DNA from: Dokdonella sp.
Lineage (GTDB): Bacteria > Pseudomonadota > Gammaproteobacteria > Xanthomonadales > Rhodanobacteraceae
Assembly: GCF_017744955.1 (NCBI RefSeq)
Contig: NZ_JAGIAG010000001.1
Coordinates: 1,054,001 to 1,118,000, forward strand
Direction: 5' to 3'
DNA: 64,000 nucleotides
The notes under the pieces were generated by a model. It did no database searches, had not been told where the DNA came from, and saw only the letters and a program-made list of their open reading frames with translations. Shown piece after piece: positions 47,419 to 55,784 of the stretch. The first letter of the stretch is position 1. Every line of letters starts with the position of its first letter. Made by a program: the position numbers and the translations under genes.

Positions 47419-48939
47419 TCAGCCTCCGTCGAAGCCGTCGGCGAAGATGCGATCGAGGATCGGATTGCCGAGCGTGCCGTCGCCGCGCAGGTTCTGCACG
47501 CGGATCGTCGTCGCGCCGTCGGCACCGTCCTGCCACGCATAGATGACGGCGTTTCCGGAAGCGCCCTTCACGGCCACCGTGCGGCCCGTGGGACGCGCGT
47601 TCTTGATCGCCACGTTCTGTGCGTCCCACACGTAGTTGCCGCTCTGGTCGAGGCGGGTGGCAGTGATCGGCTGGTCCGGAGCCGGAATCGCGCCGGTCGT
47701 CCAGCTGCCGATGAAGCCGCCGCGCGGGCCGCCGAGCAGCGACGGCGCCGACACCGCGGTCAGCTGCGAGATCGAGTGCGTGCCGTCGGTCGCGATGGCC
47801 ATCGGCACCAGTTCCTTGCCGGTGTCGCCCCACTGGCGCTGGCCGCTGGCGTCGACGCGCTGGGCGTATACGCCGTCGTAGACCTGCATGTCGTCGCGCT
47901 GCACGGTGTCGATCCAAATCGCGTAGATGTCGCCGCTGGCGCGGTCGAACGCGGCCGCTGTGGCGACGTGGTCGTTGACGGTGTCGGTGGTGGTCAGCAC
48001 GCCGTTCGGATCGAGCATCGGCGCGCCGTTCGCGTCGAGACGCTGCACGCGCGCGAAGAAGCGCACGCCGACGACGTCGTAGTCGTAGAACACCGCGCCG
48101 CCGTCGCCGGCGTCGATGAACTCGGGGAAATACCCCATCTGCAGTCCGCCCTGGCCGAACACGCGCACGCCGCCGGTGCCCCACAGCCCGGCGCCGTCGG
48201 CGGCGGCGAGCTTCTGCGCGCGCAGCGTGCGCGCGGGACCGGCCTGGTTCGACCACGACACGATCACGTTTCCGGCGTCCGACGGCTCGATGTCGGCCAG
48301 CAGCGCGAGGCCGTTCGGCGGGTTGACCGCCACGCCGCCCTGGGTCCACTGCGCGGCGCCGTCGACGTCGAGCTTCTGCACGCGGATGAAGTTCGGATCG
48401 ACGCTCCAGGCGACCGCGACGAAGCCGTCGCTGGTCATCGCCAGATGCGCGGCGTACGGCCGTTCCGTCGAGGCAGGCGCCGACACCGTGATGCCGGCGG
48501 CGCCCCACTCCAGCGTGCCGTCGGGCGTGACCTTGCTGACGGCGATGTGCTCGTCGTCGGAGTTGTTCGCGCAGCAGTTGTATCCGAGGTAGGCGTTGCC
48601 GTCGGCGTCGATGGCGAGGCCGTAGTCGTAGGTGAAGCCGAGCTGGCGTTCGGCGACCAGGATGCCGTCGTGCTCCCACAGCTCGTTGCCCTGCGCATCG
48701 AGGCGCTGGAGATGGATGCCGAAGCCGTGCGCGATGTCGTCGAACCAGCTCACGTAGTAGCCGCCGTCCGGCGTGGCGACGATCTTCGGCTGGGTCTGGT
48801 CGGCGTATTCGTCGGCGACGATCAGATTGTCGCCAGGGTTGGCGGACCACTGGGCATGGCCGCACGCGGGGCCGAGCGCGGCGGCGGCGCCGAACACGGC
48901 GACGGCGAGCCCGGCGTGACGGAACGAGGACGATTTCAT
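47419..48939 (-). CDS. Exported beta-propeller-like protein with IFADGFD tail
   Basis: 506 residues from the ATG at 48939 (CAGGAG upstream). The signal peptide is GLAVAVFGAAAALGPACGHA. The mature protein is a series of ~50-residue strands with repeated (V/I)-Q-(K/R)-L-D-x-x-G-x-x-x-W, reminiscent of delta-60 or PQQ-like propeller repeats; a full family name is not assigned. C-N-C-C-A-style clusters are limited to one Y-N-C-C-A. It ends L-D-R-I-F-A-D-G-F-D-G-G. The start overlaps the end of the upstream HAF-like gene (ATGA), so the two are coupled. Confidence 0.8.
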   Translation of the reverse strand: MKSSSFRHAGLAVAVFGAAAALGPACGHAQWSANPGDNLIVADEYADQTQPKIVATPDGGYYVSWFDDIAHGFGIHLQRLDAQGNELWEHDGILVAERQLGFTYDYGLAIDADGNAYLGYNCCANNSDDEHIAVSKVTPDGTLEWGAAGITVSAPASTERPYAAHLAMTSDGFVAVAWSVDPNFIRVQKLDVDGAAQWTQGGVAVNPPNGLALLADIEPSDAGNVIVSWSNQAGPARTLRAQKLAAADGAGLWGTGGVRVFGQGGLQMGYFPEFIDAGDGGAVFYDYDVVGVRFFARVQRLDANGAPMLDPNGVLTTTDTVNDHVATAAAFDRASGDIYAIWIDTVQRDDMQVYDGVYAQRVDASGQRQWGDTGKELVPMAIATDGTHSISQLTAVSAPSLLGGPRGGFIGSWTTGAIPAPDQPITATRLDQSGNYVWDAQNVAIKNARPTGRTVAVKGASGNAVIYAWQDGADGATTIRVQNLRGDGTLGNPILDRIFADGFDGG

Positions 48940-49925
48940 GGCGTGATCTCCTGGCTGGGGATGCTCTGATCGGTGGGTTTCCGGCGCTGCGATGCCGTCG
49001 GCGGGGTGGATGAATCGCAGAGGATCCGCACGCTCGCCGGCAACTCGGCGATGAACGAATCGAAACGATGCTGGCGCAGGCCGTAGCCGCCGATGCGGCG
49101 TGCATCGGCGTCGACGGCGGTTGCGGCGACCAGGGTCCAGTCGCGCGGCACCTCGACGCCGTGCGCGGCGAGGAAGACGTCGAGCCGCTGCGTGCCTTCC
49201 CGCGCGGTCCATACGACCGCGCGGCGCTGGCGGCTGCTGCCGGCGTGGCCGACGCGCAGGGCGCCGTCGCGGCTCGCGGCGACGAATTCGAGCGGCGCGG
49301 GAAGTTCGGCGGAGCCTTCGGCGACGCCGGGGCAGCGAGGAAGGGTCCGCACGTCCTCGTCGATGTCGGCCGCTCGAACGCGGGAATCCACGGTGTTTTC
49401 TTCGGCGGACGTCAGGGGCTCGGAAAGCGACGACGCCTGCGCCGCTTCGCCGGCAGGGGCGGAGGTCGGCGCGGACTCGTACGCCTGCAGGCCGCCGGCC
49501 GCCGTCCACGAGAACGCGATGCGCCGGTCGTCGCGATCGTGCGCGATGCCGCCGAGCTGGCCGGTGTCGTCGATGGTGCGGCCGATGCTGTGCGCGCCCG
49601 GCAGTCCGGCGATCCGGTGCGCGTCTGCGGCGGCATCCCACCAGGTCGCGACCTCGTCGGCGTTCTCGTCGAGCGAGGAGCCGGCGACGTAGCGGCCGGA
49701 CGGCGAGATGCCGCGCACGGAAACCGCGTGCGGCAAGGTCTGCGCGCCGTGTCCCTGCCGCCAGCGGAAGCCGCCGCCGGCGCTGCCGGCGAGGCTGCCG
49801 GCGGCGCTGCGGCCGTCGTCGGCGAGCGCGGTCAGCTGGCTGCCGGGCAGATCGAGCGCGAGGAAACCTTCGGCCATCGCCGGCAGGGGCGACAGCAGCA
49901 GGGCGATGGCGAGGCGCAGCGACAT
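48936..49925 (-). CDS. Exported HAF-repeat-like protein
   Basis: 329 residues from the ATG at 49925 (GGAGAG 8 nt upstream), which puts the signal peptide first (SLRLAIALLLSPLPAMA). Repeats resemble the HAF type: A-V-S-V-R-G-I-S-P-S-G-R-Y-V-A-G-S, then A-T-W-W-D, and T-I-D-D-T-G-Q-L-G-G-I-A. These are weak propeller-like repeats of unknown function. The C-terminus is Ser/Thr/Pro/Gln rich and has no shared tail motif. It lies between the wHTH-TPR regulator (117 bp upstream) and the coupled IFADGFD protein. Confidence 0.65.
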   Translation of the reverse strand: MSLRLAIALLLSPLPAMAEGFLALDLPGSQLTALADDGRSAAGSLAGSAGGGFRWRQGHGAQTLPHAVSVRGISPSGRYVAGSSLDENADEVATWWDAAADAHRIAGLPGAHSIGRTIDDTGQLGGIAHDRDDRRIAFSWTAAGGLQAYESAPTSAPAGEAAQASSLSEPLTSAEENTVDSRVRAADIDEDVRTLPRCPGVAEGSAELPAPLEFVAASRDGALRVGHAGSSRQRRAVVWTAREGTQRLDVFLAAHGVEVPRDWTLVAATAVDADARRIGGYGLRQHRFDSFIAELPASVRILCDSSTPPTASQRRKPTDQSIPSQEITP

Positions 49926-50042
49926 GCCGCCGACTCTCCGCCGACGCCGCGTCGAACGCATGAGTCCGCCCTGGCGCGCCCTTGAAAGCGCGTTGAACGT
50001 TGCCTGACAGCGGGCTGAAAACGCGCCTTTTCAGCCACTTGG

Positions 50043-52322
50043 CTACAGCGGCAGGCGTGGATCGCGCTCGCCCGCCAGGCGCTTCGCGCGCGCCTCCGCG
50101 TCGCCCGCGAAGCCGCTGTTGCCGAGCGCGCGATACAGCGCGGCGACGGCGCGGGCGGCGCCGTAGTCGCGTTCGGCGTACGGCGCCAGGCGTCCGACCA
50201 CGGTCGCCGCGAGTTCGGCCTGCCGGTGGCGGACCAGGTAGTCGGCATAGGCGATCGCCGCGGCGACGAAGGCCTCGGGTGCGCCGTGCCGGTCGGCCTC
50301 GGCGAACGCGTCGGCGTAGGCCTGGGCGGCGGCGGGATCGTCTTGCAGCGCGAGCTGCTGCGCGCGGCCGAGGCGGCGGGCGAGGTCGACGTCGACGCGC
50401 GGGTCGTTCGGCTCGTCCTGCCGCGCGCGTGCCAGCGCCTGGTCCAGCAGCGCCGGCGCGGCGCCGCGCCGTGTCGCGACGACGGCGAGCTGCACCACGT
50501 CGCCGGCGTTCAAGTCTTCCTGCCGCTCCGCCGCCCGCGTCAGCGCCGCGCCGGCGCGTTGTGTGGCACCGGCCACGTCGCCGCGCTCGAGCCGCAGGCG
50601 CGCGCGCAGGAGGTCGAATTCGGCGCCGTCCGCAGCGTCGCGCCCGCCTGCGTCGAGCTTGGCCTGCGCCGCGTCCAGCTCGCCGTTGGCGATCAGGGCG
50701 GCGCAGCGCGCGGCCGCGATGCGGCGCTTCAGCAGCGGGTTTTCCAGTTGCGCGGCGAGTTCCTCGGCGCGCGCGCTGGCGGCCAGCGCGCCGGCGCCGT
50801 CGAGCAGGGCCAGCTGCGCATTGGTCTTGCCGAGCAATGCGGCGGCGAGGTGGTCGCGCACGCCGAAGCGCGTGAACACCGCGATCGCACGGTCGAAGGC
50901 CTGCACCGCATCGGCGTAGTGGCCGCGATTGCCTTCGAGCAGGCCGAGATTGACGTCGACCGTGGCGGTGCCGGTGCGGTCGCCGGCGCGGTCGAGTTCG
51001 ACCCGCGCGCGGCCGAAGTCGGCCAGCGCGGCGTCGAAGCGGTTGCGCGCCGCCTGCGCGGCGCCGCGGCCGCTGTAGGCGCTGCCGACCAGGTCCGGCG
51101 GCGCCTCGTTGGATTGCGCCAGCGCCGCGATCGCCGCCGAGTAGTGCCGCTCCGCGTCGTCGAAGTGCGCCTGGCGCACGGCGACCGCGCCGAGCCCCAT
51201 CAAGGCCTGCGCGCGCACCGAGGCGGTCGTCGCCGCCGTCGCCAGCGGCGCGAACGCCTCGCCGGCGGCTTGCAGCTGGCCGGCGCGGAACGCGATCTGG
51301 CCGATCCGCACCGCCGTTTCCGGATCCCGGCGCGCGGCGGCGGGCAGCGCGTCGACCAGGCGGCGCGCGGCGTCGAGGTCGCCGGCCAGCATCGCCGCGT
51401 CGATGCGCTTGAGCGGTTCGCTCGCCATCGTGCCCGCGGCCGGTTCGCGCGTGCCGAGGCCGAGGTCGGCGACGAAGCGTTCCACCGCGATCGTCGCGGC
51501 TTCCAGCGGATTGGCGCCGCTCGCCTCGAAACTGCGCACGCCGCCGTCGTGGTAGGCGTCGAGCAGGAACTTCCACTCGCCGTGTTCGAACGTGGCGCTC
51601 GGCGCGAGCACGTAGCCGGCGCCGGTGGCCAGTTCCAGCCGGTGCAGCGCGCCGGCGTCGGTGGGGTCGGTGTCGTGGCCGATCAGCAGCAGGGTCTGCT
51701 CGCTCGGCAGCACTTGCAGGCGCGCGCGTTCGCGCAGCTGCGTGGCGATGTAGTCCATCGCGCCGAGGCGCAGCCATGCGCTTTCGTTGTCGCCGCCCTC
51801 GCGCTGCACCGGCAGCACCAGCACGCCGCCGGCGGCGGATTTCGGCGGCGGCGCGGCGTGTTCGCGCCATTGCCAGACGGCGAGCGCGGCGACGGCGAGA
51901 GCGAGCGGCAACAGCAGCGCGGACCAGCCGCGGCGCGCGCGCGCCGCCGCGGCGGCCGGCGTCGGTGGCGCGGCATCGGACGGGTGCGCCGGTGCCGGCC
52001 CGGCGATCTCCTCGAGCGGCAGGATCCAGCGATAGCCGAAGCGCGGCACGGTGCGGATCGCACGCTGCTCGTTGCCGGTGTCGCCGACCGCGCGGCGCGC
52101 GCGCAGCAGGGTCTGCGCGAGCAGGTCGTCGCTGACGTCGGTGCGTCCCCACACCGCGCTGATCAGCTCGTCGCGCCCGACCGCGCGTTCGCGATGCTCG
52201 ATCAGATAGGCCAGGCAATCGAACGACTTCGGCGGCAGGGCGATCAGCTGCCCGCCCCGCCACAGTTCGCGCGCGCCGGGGGCGAGGCGGAACTCGCCGA
52301 ATCGATGCTCGGGTGCGGTCAT
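50043..52322 (-). CDS. wHTH (OmpR/CadC-type) transmembrane regulator with TPR domain, paralogue of the 8409 gene
   Basis: 759 residues from the ATG at 52322. The winged helix (residues ~5-105) closely matches the other copy: FGEFRLAPGAREL, LPPKSFDCLAYLIEHRE, AVGRDELISAVWG, IRTVPRFGYRW. A transmembrane helix is at ~139-157 (LLLPLALAVAALAVWQW). The remainder is TPR-like helices, presumably periplasmic. It heads an apparent operon with the HAF-like and IFADGFD genes. A clear ribosome site is not seen. Confidence 0.88.
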   Translation of the reverse strand: MTAPEHRFGEFRLAPGARELWRGGQLIALPPKSFDCLAYLIEHRERAVGRDELISAVWGRTDVSDDLLAQTLLRARRAVGDTGNEQRAIRTVPRFGYRWILPLEEIAGPAPAHPSDAAPPTPAAAAARARRGWSALLLPLALAVAALAVWQWREHAAPPPKSAAGGVLVLPVQREGGDNESAWLRLGAMDYIATQLRERARLQVLPSEQTLLLIGHDTDPTDAGALHRLELATGAGYVLAPSATFEHGEWKFLLDAYHDGGVRSFEASGANPLEAATIAVERFVADLGLGTREPAAGTMASEPLKRIDAAMLAGDLDAARRLVDALPAAARRDPETAVRIGQIAFRAGQLQAAGEAFAPLATAATTASVRAQALMGLGAVAVRQAHFDDAERHYSAAIAALAQSNEAPPDLVGSAYSGRGAAQAARNRFDAALADFGRARVELDRAGDRTGTATVDVNLGLLEGNRGHYADAVQAFDRAIAVFTRFGVRDHLAAALLGKTNAQLALLDGAGALAASARAEELAAQLENPLLKRRIAAARCAALIANGELDAAQAKLDAGGRDAADGAEFDLLRARLRLERGDVAGATQRAGAALTRAAERQEDLNAGDVVQLAVVATRRGAAPALLDQALARARQDEPNDPRVDVDLARRLGRAQQLALQDDPAAAQAYADAFAEADRHGAPEAFVAAAIAYADYLVRHRQAELAATVVGRLAPYAERDYGAARAVAALYRALGNSGFAGDAEARAKRLAGERDPRLPL

Positions 52323-52372
52323 CCGTTCAGGGTAGCGCTGCGCCTGCGCGCTGGGTATCGCCGCGTGGCGTT

Positions 52373-52936
52373 CTAGGCCTGGTCGACGTCGTAGTACTCG
52401 AAGATCAGGTGGATGCGCGGCTCGCCGCCGCCGTTGTGCACCGCGTGGCGGCCGAGGTTGTTGACCTCGTAGGCCTGGCCGACTTCGAAGTGGTAGGTTT
52501 CCGGCTCGACATAGAACGCGACGCCCGGATTGGTCAGGATCGGGATGTGGATCTTGTGCGGCCAGCGCGCGGCCGGATTGGCGTCGACGTGCGGATGGAT
52601 GATGCCGTTCGGCGGCATCTTGGCCAGCATGACGCGCGGGAACGCGCCGTTGGCGTAGCCGTACGGCCTGGTCGCCTGCGCGAGCAGCGGCTCGATGCGC
52701 GACTTCCAGTCGGACCACAGCGGCGTCTCGTAGGACTGGCGCCAGTCCTCGAAGCTGGAGACGAAGCGGAAGATGATGTGCTGCGTCTGGTCGAGCGCGC
52801 CGAACTTGTTCGGCTTGCTCGCGTTCTCGCGCGCCCAGATCTCTTCCGGGATCGCGAGGATCTCGTCGCGGACGCCGCCCAGGTCAACCGGACCCAGGAA
52901 TCTGACGGCTTTGGTCTTGCGCGGGTTGGCGTGCAT
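52373..52936 (-). CDS. Aspartyl/asparaginyl beta-hydroxylase-domain protein
   Basis: 187 residues. The Fe(II)/2-oxoglutarate site is visible: G-I-I-H-P-H-V-D-A-N-P-A-A-R-W (H-x-D), then G-R-H-A-V-H-N-G-G-G-E-P-R-I-H-L (second His and the 2-oxoglutarate Arg). Such domains hydroxylate Asp or Asn in peptides or act on lipids and small molecules. The only plausible start (ATG 52936) overlaps the sulfotransferase end by 53 bp. No ribosome site is seen, so it may rely on coupling. Confidence 0.88.
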   Translation of the reverse strand: MHANPRKTKAVRFLGPVDLGGVRDEILAIPEEIWARENASKPNKFGALDQTQHIIFRFVSSFEDWRQSYETPLWSDWKSRIEPLLAQATRPYGYANGAFPRVMLAKMPPNGIIHPHVDANPAARWPHKIHIPILTNPGVAFYVEPETYHFEVGQAYEVNNLGRHAVHNGGGEPRIHLIFEYYDVDQA

Positions 52937-53564
52937 GCGGATCGAATCGGTAATTGAACAGGGCGAGGTCGTCGCGATAGAGCTGCCCGACCATCGCGAT
53001 CAGCTCGTCGTCGTAGTAGGCCGCGTACGGTCGGTGCGAGGAGGCGTTGACGCGCTCCAGCGTCGAGCTCGCGACGCCCAGCTGCGTGCAGATCGCATCA
53101 TACGACGCCTGCATCTCCTCGGTGCGCCCGACGTAGTCGGTCAGCAGCCGGCCGTCGGCGTCGACCAGGAATTCGCACTGCGGCCGGAACAGGATGTGGT
53201 CGAACGGACGCAGTTCGCGGATCACGTATTTCATGAAGGCCAGCGGCGCGCGCTCGAAGTCGCCGGTGTCGCGGCTGACGAAGGCGCAGTACGACACGAA
53301 GCGGTCGAACGGATTGCGCACGAAGGCGAACTTGAAATAGCTGGCGAAAGTTTCCTCGCCGAGCACCGGGCGGATCTGCGCGGCGCTGATGTGGCCGTGC
53401 GGGATGTTGGCCAGCTGCGGGAACGGGAAACGCTTGCGCACGAACAGGCCGACCTGCTCGAGATCCTCCGGGTCGAGGATCGCGCGCAACGCCTGGCGGA
53501 CCGAATGCGTGCCGGTCTTCGGAATGGCGACGAAGACGAAGCGGTGCCGGTGGGAAATGATCAA
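52884..53564 (-). CDS. Sulfotransferase family 2-like protein
   Basis: 226 residues from a TTG start that overlaps the stop of the M24 peptidase gene (TTGA), with AAGGGG 8 nt upstream. The PAPS 5'-phosphate loop is F-V-A-I-P-K-T-G-T-H-S, and the 3'-phosphate motif is F-A-F-V-R-N-P-F-D-R-F-V-S. This is the usual pair for sulfotransferases that move sulphate from PAPS to a hydroxyl or amine of a glycan, lipid or peptide. The acceptor is not known. The hydroxylase follows with a 53-bp overlap. Confidence 0.85.
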   Translation of the reverse strand: MIISHRHRFVFVAIPKTGTHSVRQALRAILDPEDLEQVGLFVRKRFPFPQLANIPHGHISAAQIRPVLGEETFASYFKFAFVRNPFDRFVSYCAFVSRDTGDFERAPLAFMKYVIRELRPFDHILFRPQCEFLVDADGRLLTDYVGRTEEMQASYDAICTQLGVASSTLERVNASSHRPYAAYYDDELIAMVGQLYRDDLALFNYRFDPHARQPAQDQSRQIPGSG

Positions 53565-54910
53565 GTCGCCGCCCCTTGCGACTGCGCCGCGAACGCGTCG
53601 CGGGTCAGGTTCTCCGGTTCGCCGTCGGTGCAGACCACGTCGTCCTCGATGCGGATGCCGCCGTACCGGCGGAACGCCTCGATCCTGGCCCAGTCGATCT
53701 CCTTCGCCAGCGGCTGGTCCTTGAGCTTGGCCAGCAGCATGTCGACGAAGTACAGGCCCGGCTCGATCGTGACGACCATGCCCGGTTCGAGCACGCGCGT
53801 CATGCGCAGATACGGATGGCCGGGCGGCCGCGTGAGGGTGCCGCCGCTGTCGCTGGCCTGGAAGCCGGCGACGTCGTGCACCTGCAGCCCGATCGGATGG
53901 CCGAGGCCGTGCGGGAAGAACGCCGAGGAGACGCCCGATTCGACCGCGCTCTCCGCGCTCATGCGCACGAAGCCGTGTTCCTTGAGGATGCCGGCGAGCA
54001 CGTGGTGCGCGTGGATGTGCAGTTCCGGATAGCTCTGGCCCGCGCGCACCTTCGCGCACAGGCCCTGCTGCGCGGCGTCGACCGCGTCGATCAGCGCGCG
54101 GAACTCGTCGGCGCCGTCGGCCGCGTAGGTGCGCGTGATGTCGCTGGCGTAGCCGTGGAAGCTGGCGCCGGCGTCGATCAGGAACGAATGCGCGTGCGCC
54201 GGCGGCGCGTGGCCGAGTTCCATGTAGTGCAGCACGGCGGCGTGCTCGTTGAGCGCGATGATGTTGGAGTAGGGCAGTTCGTTGTCGCCCTGGCGCGCCG
54301 CGCCCATGTAGGCGACGTGGATGTCGAATTCCGAAACGCCGCTGCGGAACGCGCGTTCGGCAGCGCGGTGCGCGCGCGTGCCGATCTTGCTGGCGACGCG
54401 CATCATCGCCAGCTCGTACGGCGTCTTGTAGCTGCGCTGGTAGTGCAGGTAGTTCAGCACGTCGGGCGGATTGTTCGGCGCGAAGCCGTCCAGCGCGGCG
54501 TGCGCCTCGCCGATGACCGCGCAGCGCGCGGCGTCGTTCGGCAGCAGCGCGCGTGCCTCGTCCGCCTCGCGGATGATCGCGATGTCGAAGTGTTCGACCC
54601 AGTAGCCGGCCGGCGACTCCGGCACCACGTGCCAGTAGTCGTGCGGCTGCAGGTAGATCAGCTTCGGCTTGCGGCCCGGCGTGTAGACGATCCAGGAATC
54701 GGGCGCCTTGGTGACCGGCAGCCAGTGCTTGAAGTGCGGATTGACCGCGAACGGATACGGGCGGTCGTCGAGAAACTGCAGCGTGGGCCGGCCGGCGGCG
54801 ATCACCAGGTGATCGAAGCCGCCGCGCAGCAGCGCCTTGTCGGCGCGCGCCTTCAGCGTGGCGAGGTGGTCGGCGAACAGCGGGTGGAGGTCGGGGTGCT
54901 GGGTGTCCAT
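53561..54910 (-). CDS. pepQ: Xaa-Pro dipeptidase-like M24 metallopeptidase
   Basis: 449 residues from the ATG at 54910 (AGGA upstream), near the PepQ length of 443. The N-terminal domain includes H-P-L-F-A-D-H-L-A-T-L-K-A-R. Metal ligands are all in place: L-I-D-A-G-A, Y-A-S-D-I-T-R-T-Y, F-P-H-G-L-G-H-P-I-G-L-Q-V-H-D, V-T-I-E-P-G-L-Y-F and R-I-E-D-D-V-V. It cleaves dipeptides with C-terminal proline. Forms the head of a tight operon with the sulfotransferase and hydroxylase. Confidence 0.92.
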   Translation of the reverse strand: MDTQHPDLHPLFADHLATLKARADKALLRGGFDHLVIAAGRPTLQFLDDRPYPFAVNPHFKHWLPVTKAPDSWIVYTPGRKPKLIYLQPHDYWHVVPESPAGYWVEHFDIAIIREADEARALLPNDAARCAVIGEAHAALDGFAPNNPPDVLNYLHYQRSYKTPYELAMMRVASKIGTRAHRAAERAFRSGVSEFDIHVAYMGAARQGDNELPYSNIIALNEHAAVLHYMELGHAPPAHAHSFLIDAGASFHGYASDITRTYAADGADEFRALIDAVDAAQQGLCAKVRAGQSYPELHIHAHHVLAGILKEHGFVRMSAESAVESGVSSAFFPHGLGHPIGLQVHDVAGFQASDSGGTLTRPPGHPYLRMTRVLEPGMVVTIEPGLYFVDMLLAKLKDQPLAKEIDWARIEAFRRYGGIRIEDDVVCTDGEPENLTRDAFAAQSQGAAT

Positions 54911-55124
54911 GAGCGATCCTGGCGACGAACGCGCATTGTGCCGCGCGTGCGCGCCAGCGGATAGCCGCGCTACGCCAGCGCAGCAGATCGCCCTGACGGT
55001 GCGCCGGTGCGGTTCGCGCCGCGTTCCTCGACCCGTCTCGATCCCGACGACGAGGCGATGTTCCGCGACGAGCGGCACGGCCGGCGAGCGGGGCTCCCCG
55101 GCGCCGGGCCGATCGCCCGGTCGA

Positions 55125-55667
55125 TCAGCGCGCCGGCGCCGCGAACTCGCGCCGCAGCCAGTCGTCGAGCATGCGCTTCTCGTAGCGCAGCGGATCGTCG
55201 TTGTCGATCGTGCCGCGGGTGAGATAGCCCGGATCGGTCAGCTTGCGCTCGCCTTCGCCGAGCACCTTGCCGCTCGCGTCGGTCAGCGTGAAGCGCAGGT
55301 CGATGCGCGGCGGGTAGATGTCCTTGACCACGCGCACGTCGTTCCACTGCGGGCCGCGCCAGGGCTCGTAGGAACCGGCGCGCTTGATGTCGGTGAAGGT
55401 GACGGCGAGATGCTCGCCCGCCGGCAGCATCGAATCGGCGCGGCCGCGCAGGTATTTCGCCAGCGTCGGCAGCCATTCCTCGGGCTTCTGGCGACCGACG
55501 CCGGGCCCCGGATTTTCGCGCACGTCGGCGAAGGCCTCCGGGCTGGTCCAGTCGACATTGACGCGTGCGGCGGCGTTCGGATCCGCCGGCGCCGTGGCGC
55601 AGCCGGCGAGCAGCGCCGCGGCGAGCAGCGCGAAAAGGATAATCGGGCGGCGGATCGGACGTTTCAT
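55125..55667 (-). CDS. DUF3016 lipoprotein
   Basis: 180 residues from the ATG at 55667 (GAGG upstream). The signal ends in a lipobox, A-L-L-A-G-C-A-T, so Cys23 should be acylated. The mature domain has the DUF3016 pattern: V-N-V-D-W-T-S-P-E-A-F-A-D, L-P-A-G-E-H-L-A-V-T-F-T-D-I-K-R-A-G, Y-P-P-R-I-D-L-R-F-T-L-T-D. Function unknown. A single-gene unit; the gap to pepQ holds nothing clear. Confidence 0.85.
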   Translation of the reverse strand: MKRPIRRPIILFALLAAALLAGCATAPADPNAAARVNVDWTSPEAFADVRENPGPGVGRQKPEEWLPTLAKYLRGRADSMLPAGEHLAVTFTDIKRAGSYEPWRGPQWNDVRVVKDIYPPRIDLRFTLTDASGKVLGEGERKLTDPGYLTRGTIDNDDPLRYEKRMLDDWLRREFAAPAR

Positions 55668-55784
55668 GGGACACCTCGCTGGCATGGGAATTCACGGTAG
55701 GCGCCGCAGCGCGTTCGTTTCAATGGACGCTGCGGCGGGCGCGATCGTCGCCGTCCGTGCCGGAACACGGCCGCGTTCCGGCGC

